64,000 nucleotides of DNA, from assembly GCA_963724435.1 (NCBI GenBank), contig CAVRUN010000005.1, forward strand, positions 434,001 to 498,000, in the 5' to 3' direction. How positions within the stretch are numbered: the stretch's first letter is position 1; each line of letters opens with the position of its first letter. The notes below the pieces were generated by a model, which ran no database searches, was not told the DNA's origin, and saw only the letters and a list, made by a program, of their open reading frames with translations. A program made the translations under genes and the position numbers. Positions 18,744 to 27,928 of the stretch are shown here, in pieces. The stretch is from AP-15 sp963724435 (lineage in GTDB: Bacteria; Pseudomonadota; Alphaproteobacteria; ATCC43930; CGMCC-115725).

Positions 18744-20314
18744 ATGGCAAAACTGAACCTCGAAAACGCGACGATCGACGAATTGCGGCAGAGCCTGCTA
18801 GCGGACAGCATTAGCGCGGCGGCGCTGGTCGAGGCGTATCTCGCGCGCATCGAGGTCTACGACCGCGCCGGTCCGAGACTCACCGCGATCCGCGAGATCA
18901 ATCCCGACGCGTAACGATCGCGACCGCCGCCGATGCCGCGAAATCCGCCAGGCATTTGCCGCTCCACGGCATCCCGATCCTCGTCAAGGACAATATCGCC
19001 ACCGCCGACCGCCAGCACACTACCGCCGGGTCGTTGGCCCTCGCCGATGCCCGGGCAAATCGCGACGCCACCGTCGTTCGGCTGCTGCGGGAGGCAGGAG
19101 CCATCATCCTCGGCAAGGCGAATTTGACCGAATTTGCGAACATTCTCGCAATCGACATGCCGGCGGGCTACAGCTCGCTCGGCGGACAGGTCAGAAATCC
19201 CTACGCGCCGCAACTCGACGACCGCGATATCCCGATCGTTCCGCCCGGCGGATCGAGCTCGGGTTCGGCAGCCGCTGTCGCCGCGGGTCTCGCGGCGGCG
19301 GCAATCGGCACCGAGACCTCGGGCTCGCTGTTGTCGCCGGCTTGCCAATGCGGGCTCGTTACCGTCAAGCCGACCGTCGGTCTCATCAGCCGCGCCGGCA
19401 TCGTCCCGATCGCGCACAGCCAGGACACAGCGGGGCCTCTCACCCGCACCGTTGGTGATGCAGCGATTCTGCTTAACGTGCTGGCGATGCCCGACCCGCT
19501 CGATCCCGTGACCGACGGTCTGCGGCGTCCGGCCGATTACACCGCAGGCCTCGACAAGGACGGGCTTAGGGGCGCTCGTATCGGCGTTCCGAGCGATCCT
19601 GCCGATCCCGGCAACGATGTCTATTACGGGCCGCTACCGCCGCGCGCGGCAGCGGTGATGGCGCAGACAATCGCGGCCATCGCCGATCTCGGCGCTACGA
19701 TCGTGCGCGCCAGCATGCCGACCGCTGGCTGGATTGGCGGTCCGGGGACCGAAATGGCCATCCTGAATCGTAACCGGGAAAGCCGGACCTGGCTGCAACC
19801 GGTGCGCCGGCCTGTCGTCTTTATCTACGAGCTCAAGCACGATCTCGAGGTTTATCTGCGCGACTGGGCGACCGAGACCGAGATGCGCTGCCTCGCCGAT
19901 ATCACCGCCTTCAACGAGGCGGAGGCCGATCGCGCCCTGCGCTTTGGCCAAGATCTTTTTCTCGCTGCGGCGGCAACATGCGGCGATTTGAGCGAGCCGG
20001 AATATCTCGCGGCGCGGCAGTCGGATTTGCGCTCAGCGCGCGACCAGGGCCTCGACGCCTATATGCAGCGTCACCAGCTTGATGCGGTGCTGTTTCCGGG
20101 CGCTGCCGGCGCCTCGATCGCCGCCAAAGCCGGGTATCCCAGCGTTGCGGTGCCGGCCGGCTTTGTCGGCGGCGAGGAAACGCCGGAATACCCGTTCACC
20201 GCCACGTTTGCCGGATGCGCCTGGAGCGAGGCCAGCCTGCTACGCTTCGCCTACGCTTTTGAACAGGCGACCCAGGCCCGCCGGCCGCCCTCCGGTTTTA
20301 CGCAGCTTACGTAA
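18744..20314 (+). pseudogene. Amidase-signature family enzyme with a frameshift near its N-terminus
   Basis: Amidase of the Ser-Ser-Lys triad family. The start ATG 18744 gives KLNLENATIDELRQSL and stops after INPDA at 18912; the body resumes in another frame from about 18912 with PLHGIPILVKDNIAT (the Lys), PPGGSSSGSAAAVAAGLAAA (the Ser-Ser pair) and IGTETSGSLLSPA, then reads on to 20314. The two parts form a full enzyme of about 523 residues once one base is corrected. The substrate is not predictable. The stop at 20312-20314 shares the palindrome TTACGTAA with the stop of the convergent gene. Confidence 0.88.
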
Positions 20315-20849
20315 AAATCTCGATCGAACCGTCGAGAGCCATGAGCCCGGTTACGACAGTGAGTTTGGGATGGCGTTTCGCCACCACTTCGCGGAATTCG
20401 GCCAGCGCCTTTTTGTGGGTGGCGGTTTCTGCCTGCGGCGTGGCGACGGCTTTCTCGCCATAGGCGATCTTTGCCGCGCCGCAGTCGCGATGATCGATCG
20501 CGATTATCTTTTTGATGTGGTGCAGCTGCACCGTGGTCGCAGCATTGTCCCAAAATGCCGGTCTCCACGCCTTGAATTTGTCGGCGACGACCGCGATCGC
20601 GGCGCCGGCGATACAGAACTGGCTGTATTTGCCGGCGAGACCCTGCCCCTCCATGTATTTGTAAACCGGCGTCACCATGCGCGGGTCGATGCAGGACAAC
20701 AGCATCGCTTCGTAGTTGCCCTCAGCGGCATGGGCGGTGAACGGCAGGCTCGCCGCAATCCCCGCAAGGCCAAGACCGCGCAATAATTGGCGGCGATCGG
20801 ACGATCCGCCGTAAAAGGCCTCGCAACACGGATGATCAGCAGCGCGCAT
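20307..20849 (-). CDS. Tat-exported beta-carbonic-anhydrase-like protein
   Basis: The N-terminus has a Tat-type motif SSDRRQLLRGLGLAGIAAS then a cleavage-like AHAA, so it is exported folded. The mature part has the beta-carbonic-anhydrase zinc layout: SCIDPRM (Cys and the Asp-Arg pair) and DHRDCGAAK (His and Cys). The spacing is longer than usual and a typical full beta-CA has about 200 residues; this is about 140 after the signal. Catalysis of CO2 hydration or zinc storage both fit. Divergently followed by a transglycosylase; converges with the amidase. Confidence 0.8.
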   Translation of the reverse strand: MRAADHPCCEAFYGGSSDRRQLLRGLGLAGIAASLPFTAHAAEGNYEAMLLSCIDPRMVTPVYKYMEGQGLAGKYSQFCIAGAAIAVVADKFKAWRPAFWDNAATTVQLHHIKKIIAIDHRDCGAAKIAYGEKAVATPQAETATHKKALAEFREVVAKRHPKLTVVTGLMALDGSIEIFT

Positions 20850-21142
20850 CGAATTTATCCTTACGCGGGCTCCCCTCAGCGGTGGGGCGAAGCGACCCTC
20901 CTAACGGAAATTTGAATAAACCAACAGCAAATCCGTTGTCCGACCGACACCTCGGAGCATTCTTACCGGTATCAGCTCGGCCGTTGCCTGACAGCACTAC
21001 CTAGATAAGGCATCAAATATACTGCAGTTAATACCATATATAGGCGTAGTTACCGTTAATGAAAGGTGCCAGCGACGCTGTGTTGACAGAGCGGCTTGGC
21101 TTTCTAAACTGCGGCCTCCCAGGTAAAAACGGATCGCCGGGA
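20850..21142. other. Intergenic region between divergent genes
   Basis: About 290 bp, locally AT-richer (21000-21060) and probably carrying promoters for the two divergent exported proteins. No gene recognised. The frame open from 21059 precedes the chosen transglycosylase start. Confidence 0.4.
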
Positions 21143-21790
21143 ATGTTCTACTGGAGAACGGCGGCAATCGCATCGTTGCTGACCCTGATATTTGTTCCTC
21201 CCTGCTTGGCAGGTGGGCGGAAAGCGCCACGAAGTTCAACGCCAGCACCGGTTGTAAATCCGCTCGATCGCATCGCCTTTGCCGTTGATGGCGCCGAATC
21301 GAGCCACGGCGCCGATCAGGCAATGTGGCGCCTGGATTCGGCCGGCCCCCAGGGGCCGATGCAGGTCAGCGAGGCGGCTGCCACCGATGTCGGCGGTGGT
21401 GACCGGTTCGATCTCGATCAAAACCGCGAAATCGGACGCGCCTATCTGGCACAGCTTTACCGACGGTACGGAGATTGGCCGGATGCGATCGCCGCTTACA
21501 ATTGGGGAATCGGCAATCTGAACGCCTGGGTCAAGGCGGGGCGGCCGGCCGATCGTTTAGTGCCCGGCGTGACCGCGTATTTGGGCCGGGTGATGCACGA
21601 CAGCGGGTTGTGCCAGCAATCCCAGGCGAAAGCGCAGCATCAGAGCGCGCCGCCAGCTTCAGCCTGTGGCGATCTGGGACCTTGGTCAGGCCTGGTCGGC
21701 AATGGGCACTTCGCGGCCGATCCCCACGCAACACACTTTCAAAGCCAACTCGACAAGGCCTTGCGCTTGGCAATGGAGCACGCCCATTAA
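21143..21790 (+). CDS. Lytic transglycosylase (SLT-domain) secreted protein
   Basis: Peptidoglycan-cleaving lytic transglycosylase. ATG 21143 starts a signal peptide MFYWRTAAIASLLTLIFVPP with cleavage after CLA; the longer frame from 21059 lacks any signal features. The mature part has the SLT layout: the catalytic Glu in AFAVDGAESSHG, WRLDSAGPQGPMQVSEAAA, AYLAQLYRRYGDWPDAIAAY and NWGIGNL. About 215 residues long. The C-terminal tail is unrelated and proline/glutamine-rich. Its short length suggests a plasmid- or secretion-associated, or wall-remodelling, specialist. Confidence 0.85.
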   Translation: MFYWRTAAIASLLTLIFVPPCLAGGRKAPRSSTPAPVVNPLDRIAFAVDGAESSHGADQAMWRLDSAGPQGPMQVSEAAATDVGGGDRFDLDQNREIGRAYLAQLYRRYGDWPDAIAAYNWGIGNLNAWVKAGRPADRLVPGVTAYLGRVMHDSGLCQQSQAKAQHQSAPPASACGDLGPWSGLVGNGHFAADPHATHFQSQLDKALRLAMEHAH

Positions 21791-21804
21791 CATCAGATGC
21801 GGCT

Positions 21805-21945
21805 TTACAGGGCCGCGCCGACGGCCCAACGCCCGAGCAATAGCGCCAGCCGAAGGGCTAGGTTCCACATCAACAATCCGAGCGCAATATGGGACAGGAT
21901 CGCGGTCGACAGCGGCAGCTTCTGTTCGACCGGGCGGGCCTGCAT
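21805..21945 (-). CDS. Small membrane protein, 46 residues
   Basis: Begins at ATG 21945 with GGGAGGAG six to seven bases upstream, a strong site. It encodes MQARPVEQKLPLSTAILSHI, followed by a hydrophobic stretch of about 24 residues (ALGLLMWNLALRLALLLG) and a short tail ending at 21805. A single transmembrane helix is likely, with the N-terminus inside and rich in charge. Convergent with the transglycosylase. Not recognised as a known family; the call rests on the RBS and the clean hydrophobic pattern. Confidence 0.5.
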   Translation of the reverse strand: MQARPVEQKLPLSTAILSHIALGLLMWNLALRLALLLGRWAVGAAL

Positions 21946-22204
21946 AAACGAACTCCTCCCTCTACCGACCTCGACCGGCGCGGTCGATCGTCGCAGTGAC
22001 GGTTTCTTAGCAAATGTTACACCAGCTGCCTATCGTATTGGGATCGAACCATCTTTCATTCAAGAAGCAGCCCGAGTGTAAAGGCAACCGACATCATTAA
22101 CGATAAATTGTAGCAATGAATGAAGCAATTTTGAAACGGAAATCAGGTTAGTGGACGGACCATGCCCGCGCCGCACTCTACGCAATCCTGCGACGGAGAA
22201 TCTC

Positions 22205-22540
22205 ATGCCGGAAATCCTCGCCGTCGAGATGTCGGCCCTGTTGTTGGCCTTGCTCAGCGTTGGTGCAGCAGACTTTTTTTACCATAGCGGCCGCATAGGC
22301 CGGCCGCTCCATTCGTTATGGGTGGCGTTCTCAATCGCCGCCATGTGTTTGCCGATCTTGGTGTGGTTGGCAGGCGTTCTGATCGGTCCCGGGCTACCAG
22401 CCTGGGGGCTGGTCGCGCTTATCGAAGCCGCGTTGTTTTTCGGCCTGCTTCATGGTCTCGCCACGGTGCCGACAAGCCGTAGATTTGATCCCGGCTTGCC
22501 GCCAACGGCGAGACAGCCGCAGCCGCCAGCAGGACGCTAA
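22205..22540 (+). CDS. Hypothetical three-helix integral membrane protein
   Basis: 111 residues from ATG 22205. Three hydrophobic segments: about residues 5-22 (VEMSALLLALLSVGAADFF), 32-55 and 60-80 (AWGLVALIEAALFFGLLHGL), then a proline-rich tail. No family recognised. The frame is open to 22151 but the membrane segments and TCTC-GG context start at 22205. Located between the transglycosylase and a VOC protein; no operon logic visible. Confidence 0.6.
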   Translation: MPEILAVEMSALLLALLSVGAADFFYHSGRIGRPLHSLWVAFSIAAMCLPILVWLAGVLIGPGLPAWGLVALIEAALFFGLLHGLATVPTSRRFDPGLPPTARQPQPPAGR

Positions 22541-22615
22541 CCAGGGCGGAGCGTGTGCTGGGCGGCAGCGGGCTGGGCGGCAACGGCTGTCTCTTTATAC
22601 CCGAACGAACCCCCT

Positions 22616-23020
22616 CTAAGCCGCGGCGTAGCCGGCCGGCGCGGGTTCATCCTTCTCGAAGTCGAATTCGACCTTTGCGCCGTGCGGATCGTGGAAGAAT
22701 AGCTGCCAGATCCCGCCGCCCGGCAGCCGCCGCAACTCGTACTCGATGCCTTCGCGCTTCAGAGTCTCTACCGTCGCCGGCAGATCCTTCGCGCTGAACG
22801 CCATGTGGTCGAGCACTCCGGCGCGCTCTTTGGGCAACGGGTTTTGCTGGATTACGTGCAGAATGGCCCGATCTTCACCTTCGGCATAAAGCCACCAGCC
22901 GGGGAACTGGAACGGCGGCCGCCAGCCCACCTTGAAGCCAAACAAATCGCAATAAAAGCGGCGCGTCTCCTCGAGATCGTCGCTCAGGACGGTAAAGTGG
23001 TTCATTGCCGCGACACCCAT
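22616..23020 (-). CDS. VOC-superfamily (glyoxalase/dioxygenase-type) protein
   Basis: 134 residues with the vicinal-oxygen-chelate pattern: NHFTVLSDDLEETRRFYCDL gives the first metal His; a Glu late in WQLFFHDPHGAKVEFDFEKD completes the site, and LDHMAFSAKDLPATVETLKR supplies the second His. Such single-module proteins act as dioxygenases, glyoxalase-like or antibiotic-binding proteins; the specific role is open. Start ATG 23020. It stands between a membrane protein and acyl-CoA dehydrogenase genes, all on the minus strand from here on. Confidence 0.82.
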   Translation of the reverse strand: MGVAAMNHFTVLSDDLEETRRFYCDLFGFKVGWRPPFQFPGWWLYAEGEDRAILHVIQQNPLPKERAGVLDHMAFSAKDLPATVETLKREGIEYELRRLPGGGIWQLFFHDPHGAKVEFDFEKDEPAPAGYAAA

Positions 23021-23221
23021 GCGGGATCTCCTCTGTTAATGCGAACGGTCTCGGGCGAACGACCGGCCGAGCCCTCGAACATAGGTGTGGCGAAAGAACC
23101 GGCTGTCGTCAACGGGATGCAGCCTTTTTTATCGCCCAAAGAATCAAGGCGTGCCGGGCCTGTCGAATGATGACCGACGGTCTGTCTTACACTCGCCCGG
23201 TCCGATGGGATAGAGAGCTGG

Positions 23222-24358
23222 TCAGCCGACGCGGTCGGCAATCCGCGAGAGGTGGTGGGCGGTGTCGCCAAATAAGTGCTCAATCACCATGACTCGCCGA
23301 AAGTAGTGGCCGACCGCATATTCCTCGGTCATGCCAATACCGCCATGCAGTTGGATCGCGTTCTGCGAGACGAACCGAGCCGATTGACCGACGCCGACCT
23401 TTGCCATCGAGATATTGTGCGCCCGCTCGACGGCATCGGGCTCGTCGACCGTGATCGCCGCCAACATTGCCAGGCTGCGGCCTTGTTCCAGCGCGATCAA
23501 CATTTCGGCCGAGCGATGCTGCAAGGCCTGGTTCTGGCCAATGGGCTTACCAAATTGCTGGCGCGTTTTCAGATATTCGAGGGTCATTGCGTGCATCGCC
23601 TCCATCGCGCCCACGGCCTCGGCCGCTACAGCCGCGATGCCGGTCTCGACGACCCGTTCGATCACCGGTAATGCGTTGCCGGGTTCGCCGAGCATGTCGT
23701 CGGCGGCAATTTCGACGCCACTCAACGAGATCTCCGCTGCTCTCGTGCCATCGCGCATCGGATAGGCGCGTCGCGCGACCCCGTTCGCCTTGGCGTCGAC
23801 AAGGAACAGGCTGATGCCGTCGCGGTCATCGCGTTCTCCCGAGTTACGCGCACTAACGATCAGCCGGTCGGCATTGTCGCCATTAATGACGACGCTTTTG
23901 CCGCCGTTGAGAACCCAGCCGCCGCCTCTCGGCTTCGCCGTAGTCAATACGTCGGACAGGTCGTAGCGCGCCTGGCGCTCGCCATGGGCGAAGGCGAGGG
24001 TTATGCCGCCCTCGGCGATTTGCGGCAGGATCGCGGCTTTCTGCGCGTCGCTGCCAGCCAGCCGAACAGCCGTGCCGCCGAGCACCACTGTCGACAGATA
24101 CGGCTCCAGGACCAATGCGCGGCCGAATGCCTCCATCACCAACATGATCTCGATGGCGCTACCGCCAAAGCCGCCGTAATCCTCCGCGAAAGGCAGGCCC
24201 AGGAGGCCGAGCTCGGCATATTGCCGCCACAACGAGCGACTCCAGCCTTCGGGCTCGTAAAGGTATCCACGCCGCTGGGCAAAGGCGTAATGGTCTGCGA
24301 GCAGCCGATCGACGCTGTCCCGCAAAAGGCGCTGCTCGTCGCTGAGAGCGAAATCCAT
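23222..24358 (-). CDS. Acyl-CoA dehydrogenase, short form (second of a pair)
   Basis: Flavin-dependent dehydrogenase that introduces an alpha-beta double bond in acyl-CoA. N-terminus DFALSDEQRLLRDSVDRLL, mid FAHGERQARYDLSD, and a C-terminal helical domain with QFGKPIGQNQALQHRSAEML, SQNAIQLHGGIGMTEEYAVG (catalytic-loop region). 378 residues, slightly short, because the second of two subunits in such pairs usually lacks part of the N-domain. ATG 24358 overlaps the stop of the upstream dehydrogenase (TAATG), so translation is coupled. Together they may form a heteromer, as is known for pairs acting on cholesterol-type side chains. Confidence 0.88.
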   Translation of the reverse strand: MDFALSDEQRLLRDSVDRLLADHYAFAQRRGYLYEPEGWSRSLWRQYAELGLLGLPFAEDYGGFGGSAIEIMLVMEAFGRALVLEPYLSTVVLGGTAVRLAGSDAQKAAILPQIAEGGITLAFAHGERQARYDLSDVLTTAKPRGGGWVLNGGKSVVINGDNADRLIVSARNSGERDDRDGISLFLVDAKANGVARRAYPMRDGTRAAEISLSGVEIAADDMLGEPGNALPVIERVVETGIAAVAAEAVGAMEAMHAMTLEYLKTRQQFGKPIGQNQALQHRSAEMLIALEQGRSLAMLAAITVDEPDAVERAHNISMAKVGVGQSARFVSQNAIQLHGGIGMTEEYAVGHYFRRVMVIEHLFGDTAHHLSRIADRVG

Positions 24359-25563
24359 TAGAGCCCCAACACAGCCTTTGTCAGGATGTTTTTCTGGATC
24401 TCATTGGTGCCGCCATAGATCGAGGCAGCGCGCAGGAAGAGATAGCTCTTGGTCGCCTCACTCGCCCAGGCCGGCCCAAGCTCGGGCTCATTGCTGAGCG
24501 CCTCCAATTCCTGGGCCCAATCCGGCATCGAGAGCGGGCCGCCGACATCCATCGCCAGCTCGGTCGATGCTTGCAATAACTCGGTCCCCTTGATCTTCAG
24601 CGCCGAAGACAGCGGGTCGGGTTTACCGGCCTCGCTCTTTTCGTAAGCGGAGACGACGCGGTACTGGGTGATCTCGAGAGCCTTCATGTCGACTTCGAGT
24701 TGGGCGACACGCTGGCGAAACGCCGGGTCTTGAATCAGCGGCCTACCGTTGGCCCGCATCTCCTGCGCCATTTCCTTGGCGAATTTGACCCGCTCCTTCG
24801 ACTTGCCGAGCCGCGCGATACCGGTGCGTTCGTGGCCAAGCAGGTATTTGGCGACGTCCCAGCCCTTGTTCTCCTCGCCGACGAGATTTTCGGCCGGGAC
24901 GCGGACCTCGTCAAAAAACACCTCGTTCAGGTGATGGCTGCCGTCGATCGAGATGATCGGGCGCACGGTGATGCCCGGCGTCTTCATATCGATCAGCAGA
25001 AATGAAATCCCCTCCTGGCGCTTTTTGGCCGCGAAATCGGTGCGCACCAGGCAAAAGCACCAATCCGCATGGTGCGCCGTCGACGTCCAGATTTTCTGGC
25101 CGTTGACGACGTAGTGCTCGCCGTCCCGCTTTGCCGCGGTCTTTAAAGAGGCGAGGTCCGAGCCCGCGCCCGGCTCCGAAAAGCCTTGGCACCACCAGTC
25201 GTCGATATTGGCGGCGCGCGGCAGGAACCGGCGCTTTTGTTCTTCGGTGCCGAACTGGATCAACACCGGACCGATCATCGTAATGTTAAACGACAACACC
25301 TCGGGGGCGGGCGCCAGCTGGTTTTCTTCGAGAAAGATCATGCGCTGCACCGGTGTCCAACCCGGGCCGCCATATTGGCGGGGCCAGTTGAACGCCGCCC
25401 AGTGGCGCTGGTTGAGGATGCGCTGCCATCGCACCGTGTCCTCCTTGCGCGGAGCGTAGCCCAGTCGCATCCGCTCGCGAATGTCGGTCGGCAGATTGTC
25501 CCGGAGAAAGGCGCGGAACTCATCGCGAAACGCCAATTCGTCGGCAGTAAAGCGCAGATCCAT
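24358..25563 (-). CDS. Acyl-CoA dehydrogenase, full-length partner
   Basis: 401 residues. N-terminal DLRFTADELAFRDEFRAFLR, flavin/substrate loop WWCQGFSEPGAGSDLASL and NGQKIWTSTAHHADWCFCLV, the mid-domain GHERTGIARLGKSKERVKFA, and C-terminal RAASIYGGTNEIQKNILTKA are standard for the family. In these heteromeric ACADs the larger subunit keeps the FAD-binding Arg and the TNEI motif, seen here. The first gene of a coupled pair. Downstream (25611) is a monooxygenase on the same strand, so all three could serve one degradation pathway; co-transcription is plausible because the gap is only 48 bp. Confidence 0.92.
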   Translation of the reverse strand: MDLRFTADELAFRDEFRAFLRDNLPTDIRERMRLGYAPRKEDTVRWQRILNQRHWAAFNWPRQYGGPGWTPVQRMIFLEENQLAPAPEVLSFNITMIGPVLIQFGTEEQKRRFLPRAANIDDWWCQGFSEPGAGSDLASLKTAAKRDGEHYVVNGQKIWTSTAHHADWCFCLVRTDFAAKKRQEGISFLLIDMKTPGITVRPIISIDGSHHLNEVFFDEVRVPAENLVGEENKGWDVAKYLLGHERTGIARLGKSKERVKFAKEMAQEMRANGRPLIQDPAFRQRVAQLEVDMKALEITQYRVVSAYEKSEAGKPDPLSSALKIKGTELLQASTELAMDVGGPLSMPDWAQELEALSNEPELGPAWASEATKSYLFLRAASIYGGTNEIQKNILTKAVLGL

Positions 25564-25610
25564 GGCTTATCTCCTCAGCCCGCGCGGAGAGTTGTCCCCG
25601 TCGGAACCGA

Positions 25611-27191
25611 TTATAGAAGATCGCCCGGCTTTGCCACCCGCAGAAGACGACGGCCGATCCCGCCTCGTTTTGAGCTAAGCCGCGTCTCGTCCCTGAGGGG
25701 TGAGTCGGTTGGCAGGAGGGCTGATGACCCCCAAGCTGTTAATCGGCTACCGGGAATGAAGTCGAAATCCTCGGTCGGCACCCGTTCGAAGAAGGCTTGG
25801 TGCTCACTCTGCGGGAACGGCCACAGCACCGGGGTGGGCTGCCGGCTGGTGTACCAGTTTTTGCAGCCGCCGACCCAGACGGTGCCGGGAAATGCGGTGC
25901 CGAGCCGGGCGAGGAATTTTTCGGTCGCGGCGACGGTGGGTGCCACTGCGGCATTACGGGCGCGAACCTCGGCGATCAGCCGCATGATGCAAGCGATCTC
26001 CTGGTCGAGGCCCAACGGCACCGGTACATTGTTCACCGGGGCAAACGGTCCGTAGAGCATGAACAAATTGGGAAAGCCCGGCAGCGCGATGCCGCCATAG
26101 GAATAGATTTTCTCCTTCCATGCCTCGTCGATCGTCATGCCGTTGAGGCCGGTCACGTTCATCGGGCGCATGTAGGCGTGCGCGTCAAAGCCGGTGGCGT
26201 AAACCAGCACGTCGAGCTCGACCCGCGTGCCGTCCGCCATCACGACGCCGTCCGGTTCGACATGGTCGATCTGGCCCTTGACGATCCGTGCGTTCGGCAA
26301 CTGCACCGCCTCGTAATAGTTCTTGTCCGATTTTGGGATGCGGGTGCAGCCGAGATTGTAGTCGGGGGTGAGCTTTTGCTTCAGCTCGGGATCCTTGATG
26401 TGGTCGAGATAGGACCGGTACTCGCGCTCCATCGCCTCGCGCTGCGGCCCCGGTTCAAGCCGCCACCGGTCGTTTTCGTTGATGAATTGCCACAGCCGGC
26501 GCTGCTCGCGGGCGTAGCCGCCGGGTAACCGCAGTTTGAGCCGCTCTTGCCAAGTCGAATGCGGGTTCTCGCGAATATGCACCCATTGGGCGCGGCGGAT
26601 GAACTGGGTGACATCGCAGCCGGCCCAGGCCAATGCCTCGGTGATCTGCACGCCGCTGGCGCCGCTGCCGATGACGCCCCAGCGCTTGCCGGCATAGGGC
26701 ACGCTATGGTCCCAGCGCGCCGAATGGAATGAGGGGCCGGCGAAACTCTCGCGACCGGGGATGTCGGGCAACAAAGGCTTGTGCAGAAAGCCGGTGGCGC
26801 AGACAAAAATGTCCGCTTCGTCGGTCTTGCCATTGGCGGTTTCGATATGCCAACGGCCGTCGGTGAACCGAGCGGCAACGATCTCCTCGTTAAAGCGGAT
26901 GAATTTGTGAAGGCCGCGGTCGCGCGCGACCTTTTTGATATAGGCCCAGATCTCGGAGGCCGGCGCATATTTGCGCGACCAGTTATAATTGGGTTGGAAC
27001 GGGAACTCGTACTGGCGCGACAGGACGTCGACAAAGAGGCCGGGAAAGGTGTTGTCCCGCCAGGTCCCGCCGACCTCGCCGGCCTTTTCGTAGACGGTGA
27101 AATCGATGCCGGCGCGTTTCAACGTCTCCGCCATAAACAGGCCCGAGACACCTGCACCGGCGACGACTACCCGAAATTCTCGATCTGCCAT
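25611..27191 (-). CDS. Flavin monooxygenase, Baeyer-Villiger type
   Basis: Two Rossmann domains. The FAD GxGxxG is VVVAGAGVSGLFMAETLKRA at the N-terminus and the NADPH one is WGVIGSGASGVQITEALAWA near residue 180. Between them FAGPSFHSARWD matches the FxGxxxHxxxW fingerprint of type I Baeyer-Villiger monooxygenases. Later ELDVLVYATGFDAH is the typical ATG motif. 526 residues from ATG 27191; the frame is open to 27242, but similarity starts at MADREF. It inserts oxygen next to a ketone, giving an ester or lactone. With the ACAD pair downstream, a ketone, terpenoid or steroid degradation role is a reasonable guess. Confidence 0.9.
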   Translation of the reverse strand: MADREFRVVVAGAGVSGLFMAETLKRAGIDFTVYEKAGEVGGTWRDNTFPGLFVDVLSRQYEFPFQPNYNWSRKYAPASEIWAYIKKVARDRGLHKFIRFNEEIVAARFTDGRWHIETANGKTDEADIFVCATGFLHKPLLPDIPGRESFAGPSFHSARWDHSVPYAGKRWGVIGSGASGVQITEALAWAGCDVTQFIRRAQWVHIRENPHSTWQERLKLRLPGGYAREQRRLWQFINENDRWRLEPGPQREAMEREYRSYLDHIKDPELKQKLTPDYNLGCTRIPKSDKNYYEAVQLPNARIVKGQIDHVEPDGVVMADGTRVELDVLVYATGFDAHAYMRPMNVTGLNGMTIDEAWKEKIYSYGGIALPGFPNLFMLYGPFAPVNNVPVPLGLDQEIACIMRLIAEVRARNAAVAPTVAATEKFLARLGTAFPGTVWVGGCKNWYTSRQPTPVLWPFPQSEHQAFFERVPTEDFDFIPGSRLTAWGSSALLPTDSPLRDETRLSSKRGGIGRRLLRVAKPGDLL

Positions 27192-27260
27192 CACGCCTCG
27201 CCAATCAGATTGCGAGCAGCTCGATGGCCGCCGCGAGCACATTTGTTACCACAGGGGTGG

Positions 27261-27622
27261 TCAATCGGCGAAGCTCGACCGCGCCGCCACTGCCCAGCGT
27301 CCGCCATTCTCGGTGACGATCCATAGCGAGCGGAACGAGCCGATCACCGAATTGTCGGCGCGATGGCGGGTGAATTGCACGTCGAGATGCACCTTTGCGG
27401 GGCCGGCGGCGATGACATGGCGGAAATCCCACGCGCTGTGGTGCCAGTCGGCGCCCGCCCGCGCAAGGAAGTCGCCAAGATAAGGGCCGGGCTGATCCCA
27501 CACCCGCATCCTGCCGCCGGCGAGCCGGTAATGCGGGAAATGCAGTGTGGCGAGCAGTGCTGGTTCGTCACCGGCATTAAGCGCCGCCATGAAGCGTCGA
27601 GCGTGGCGAGCGCGGCAGCCAC
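27261..27622 (-). pseudogene. NTF2-like (SnoaL/DUF4440-type) protein with a frameshift
   Basis: The main frame (27590-27261) reads MAALNAGDEPALLATLHFPH, RLAGGRMRVWDQPGPYLGDF and RADNSVIGSFRSLWIVTEN, a cone-shaped NTF2-like fold often found beside monooxygenases. The N-terminal helix ALATLDAS lies in another frame from GTG 27622, and the switch is at about 27595. The natural polypeptide would be about 120-130 residues. Adjacent to the monooxygenase (start 27191), on the same strand, and probably in the same operon. Function unknown; the true start is uncertain. Confidence 0.72.
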
Positions 27623-27928
27623 CGCCCGATCGTCAGGCTCGGTTTGAGTTCGGTCGATGGCGATGGTCGTTCTCCCTCCAGCTGCTTATTCTGGTTAGGT
27701 ATAAGGGCGTCAGCCAGCCGCGGCGCGAAAAATCAGCAGATGCTCGGTAATTGCAGTTCATCGCGGCGACGCGCTGCGAGGTTGATTCGCGGGGCGACAG
27801 TTCGGGGTTTCTGCGGTAGCATCAGCCGTTGGCGCGAGCGGGCAGGGGACAACCCAACCTGTTGCACGCGGCCTCGCTGACGACCAGCTCAAGATCGCCC
27901 CCTTCAGCTTCAGCAATGCTTCGGTGAA

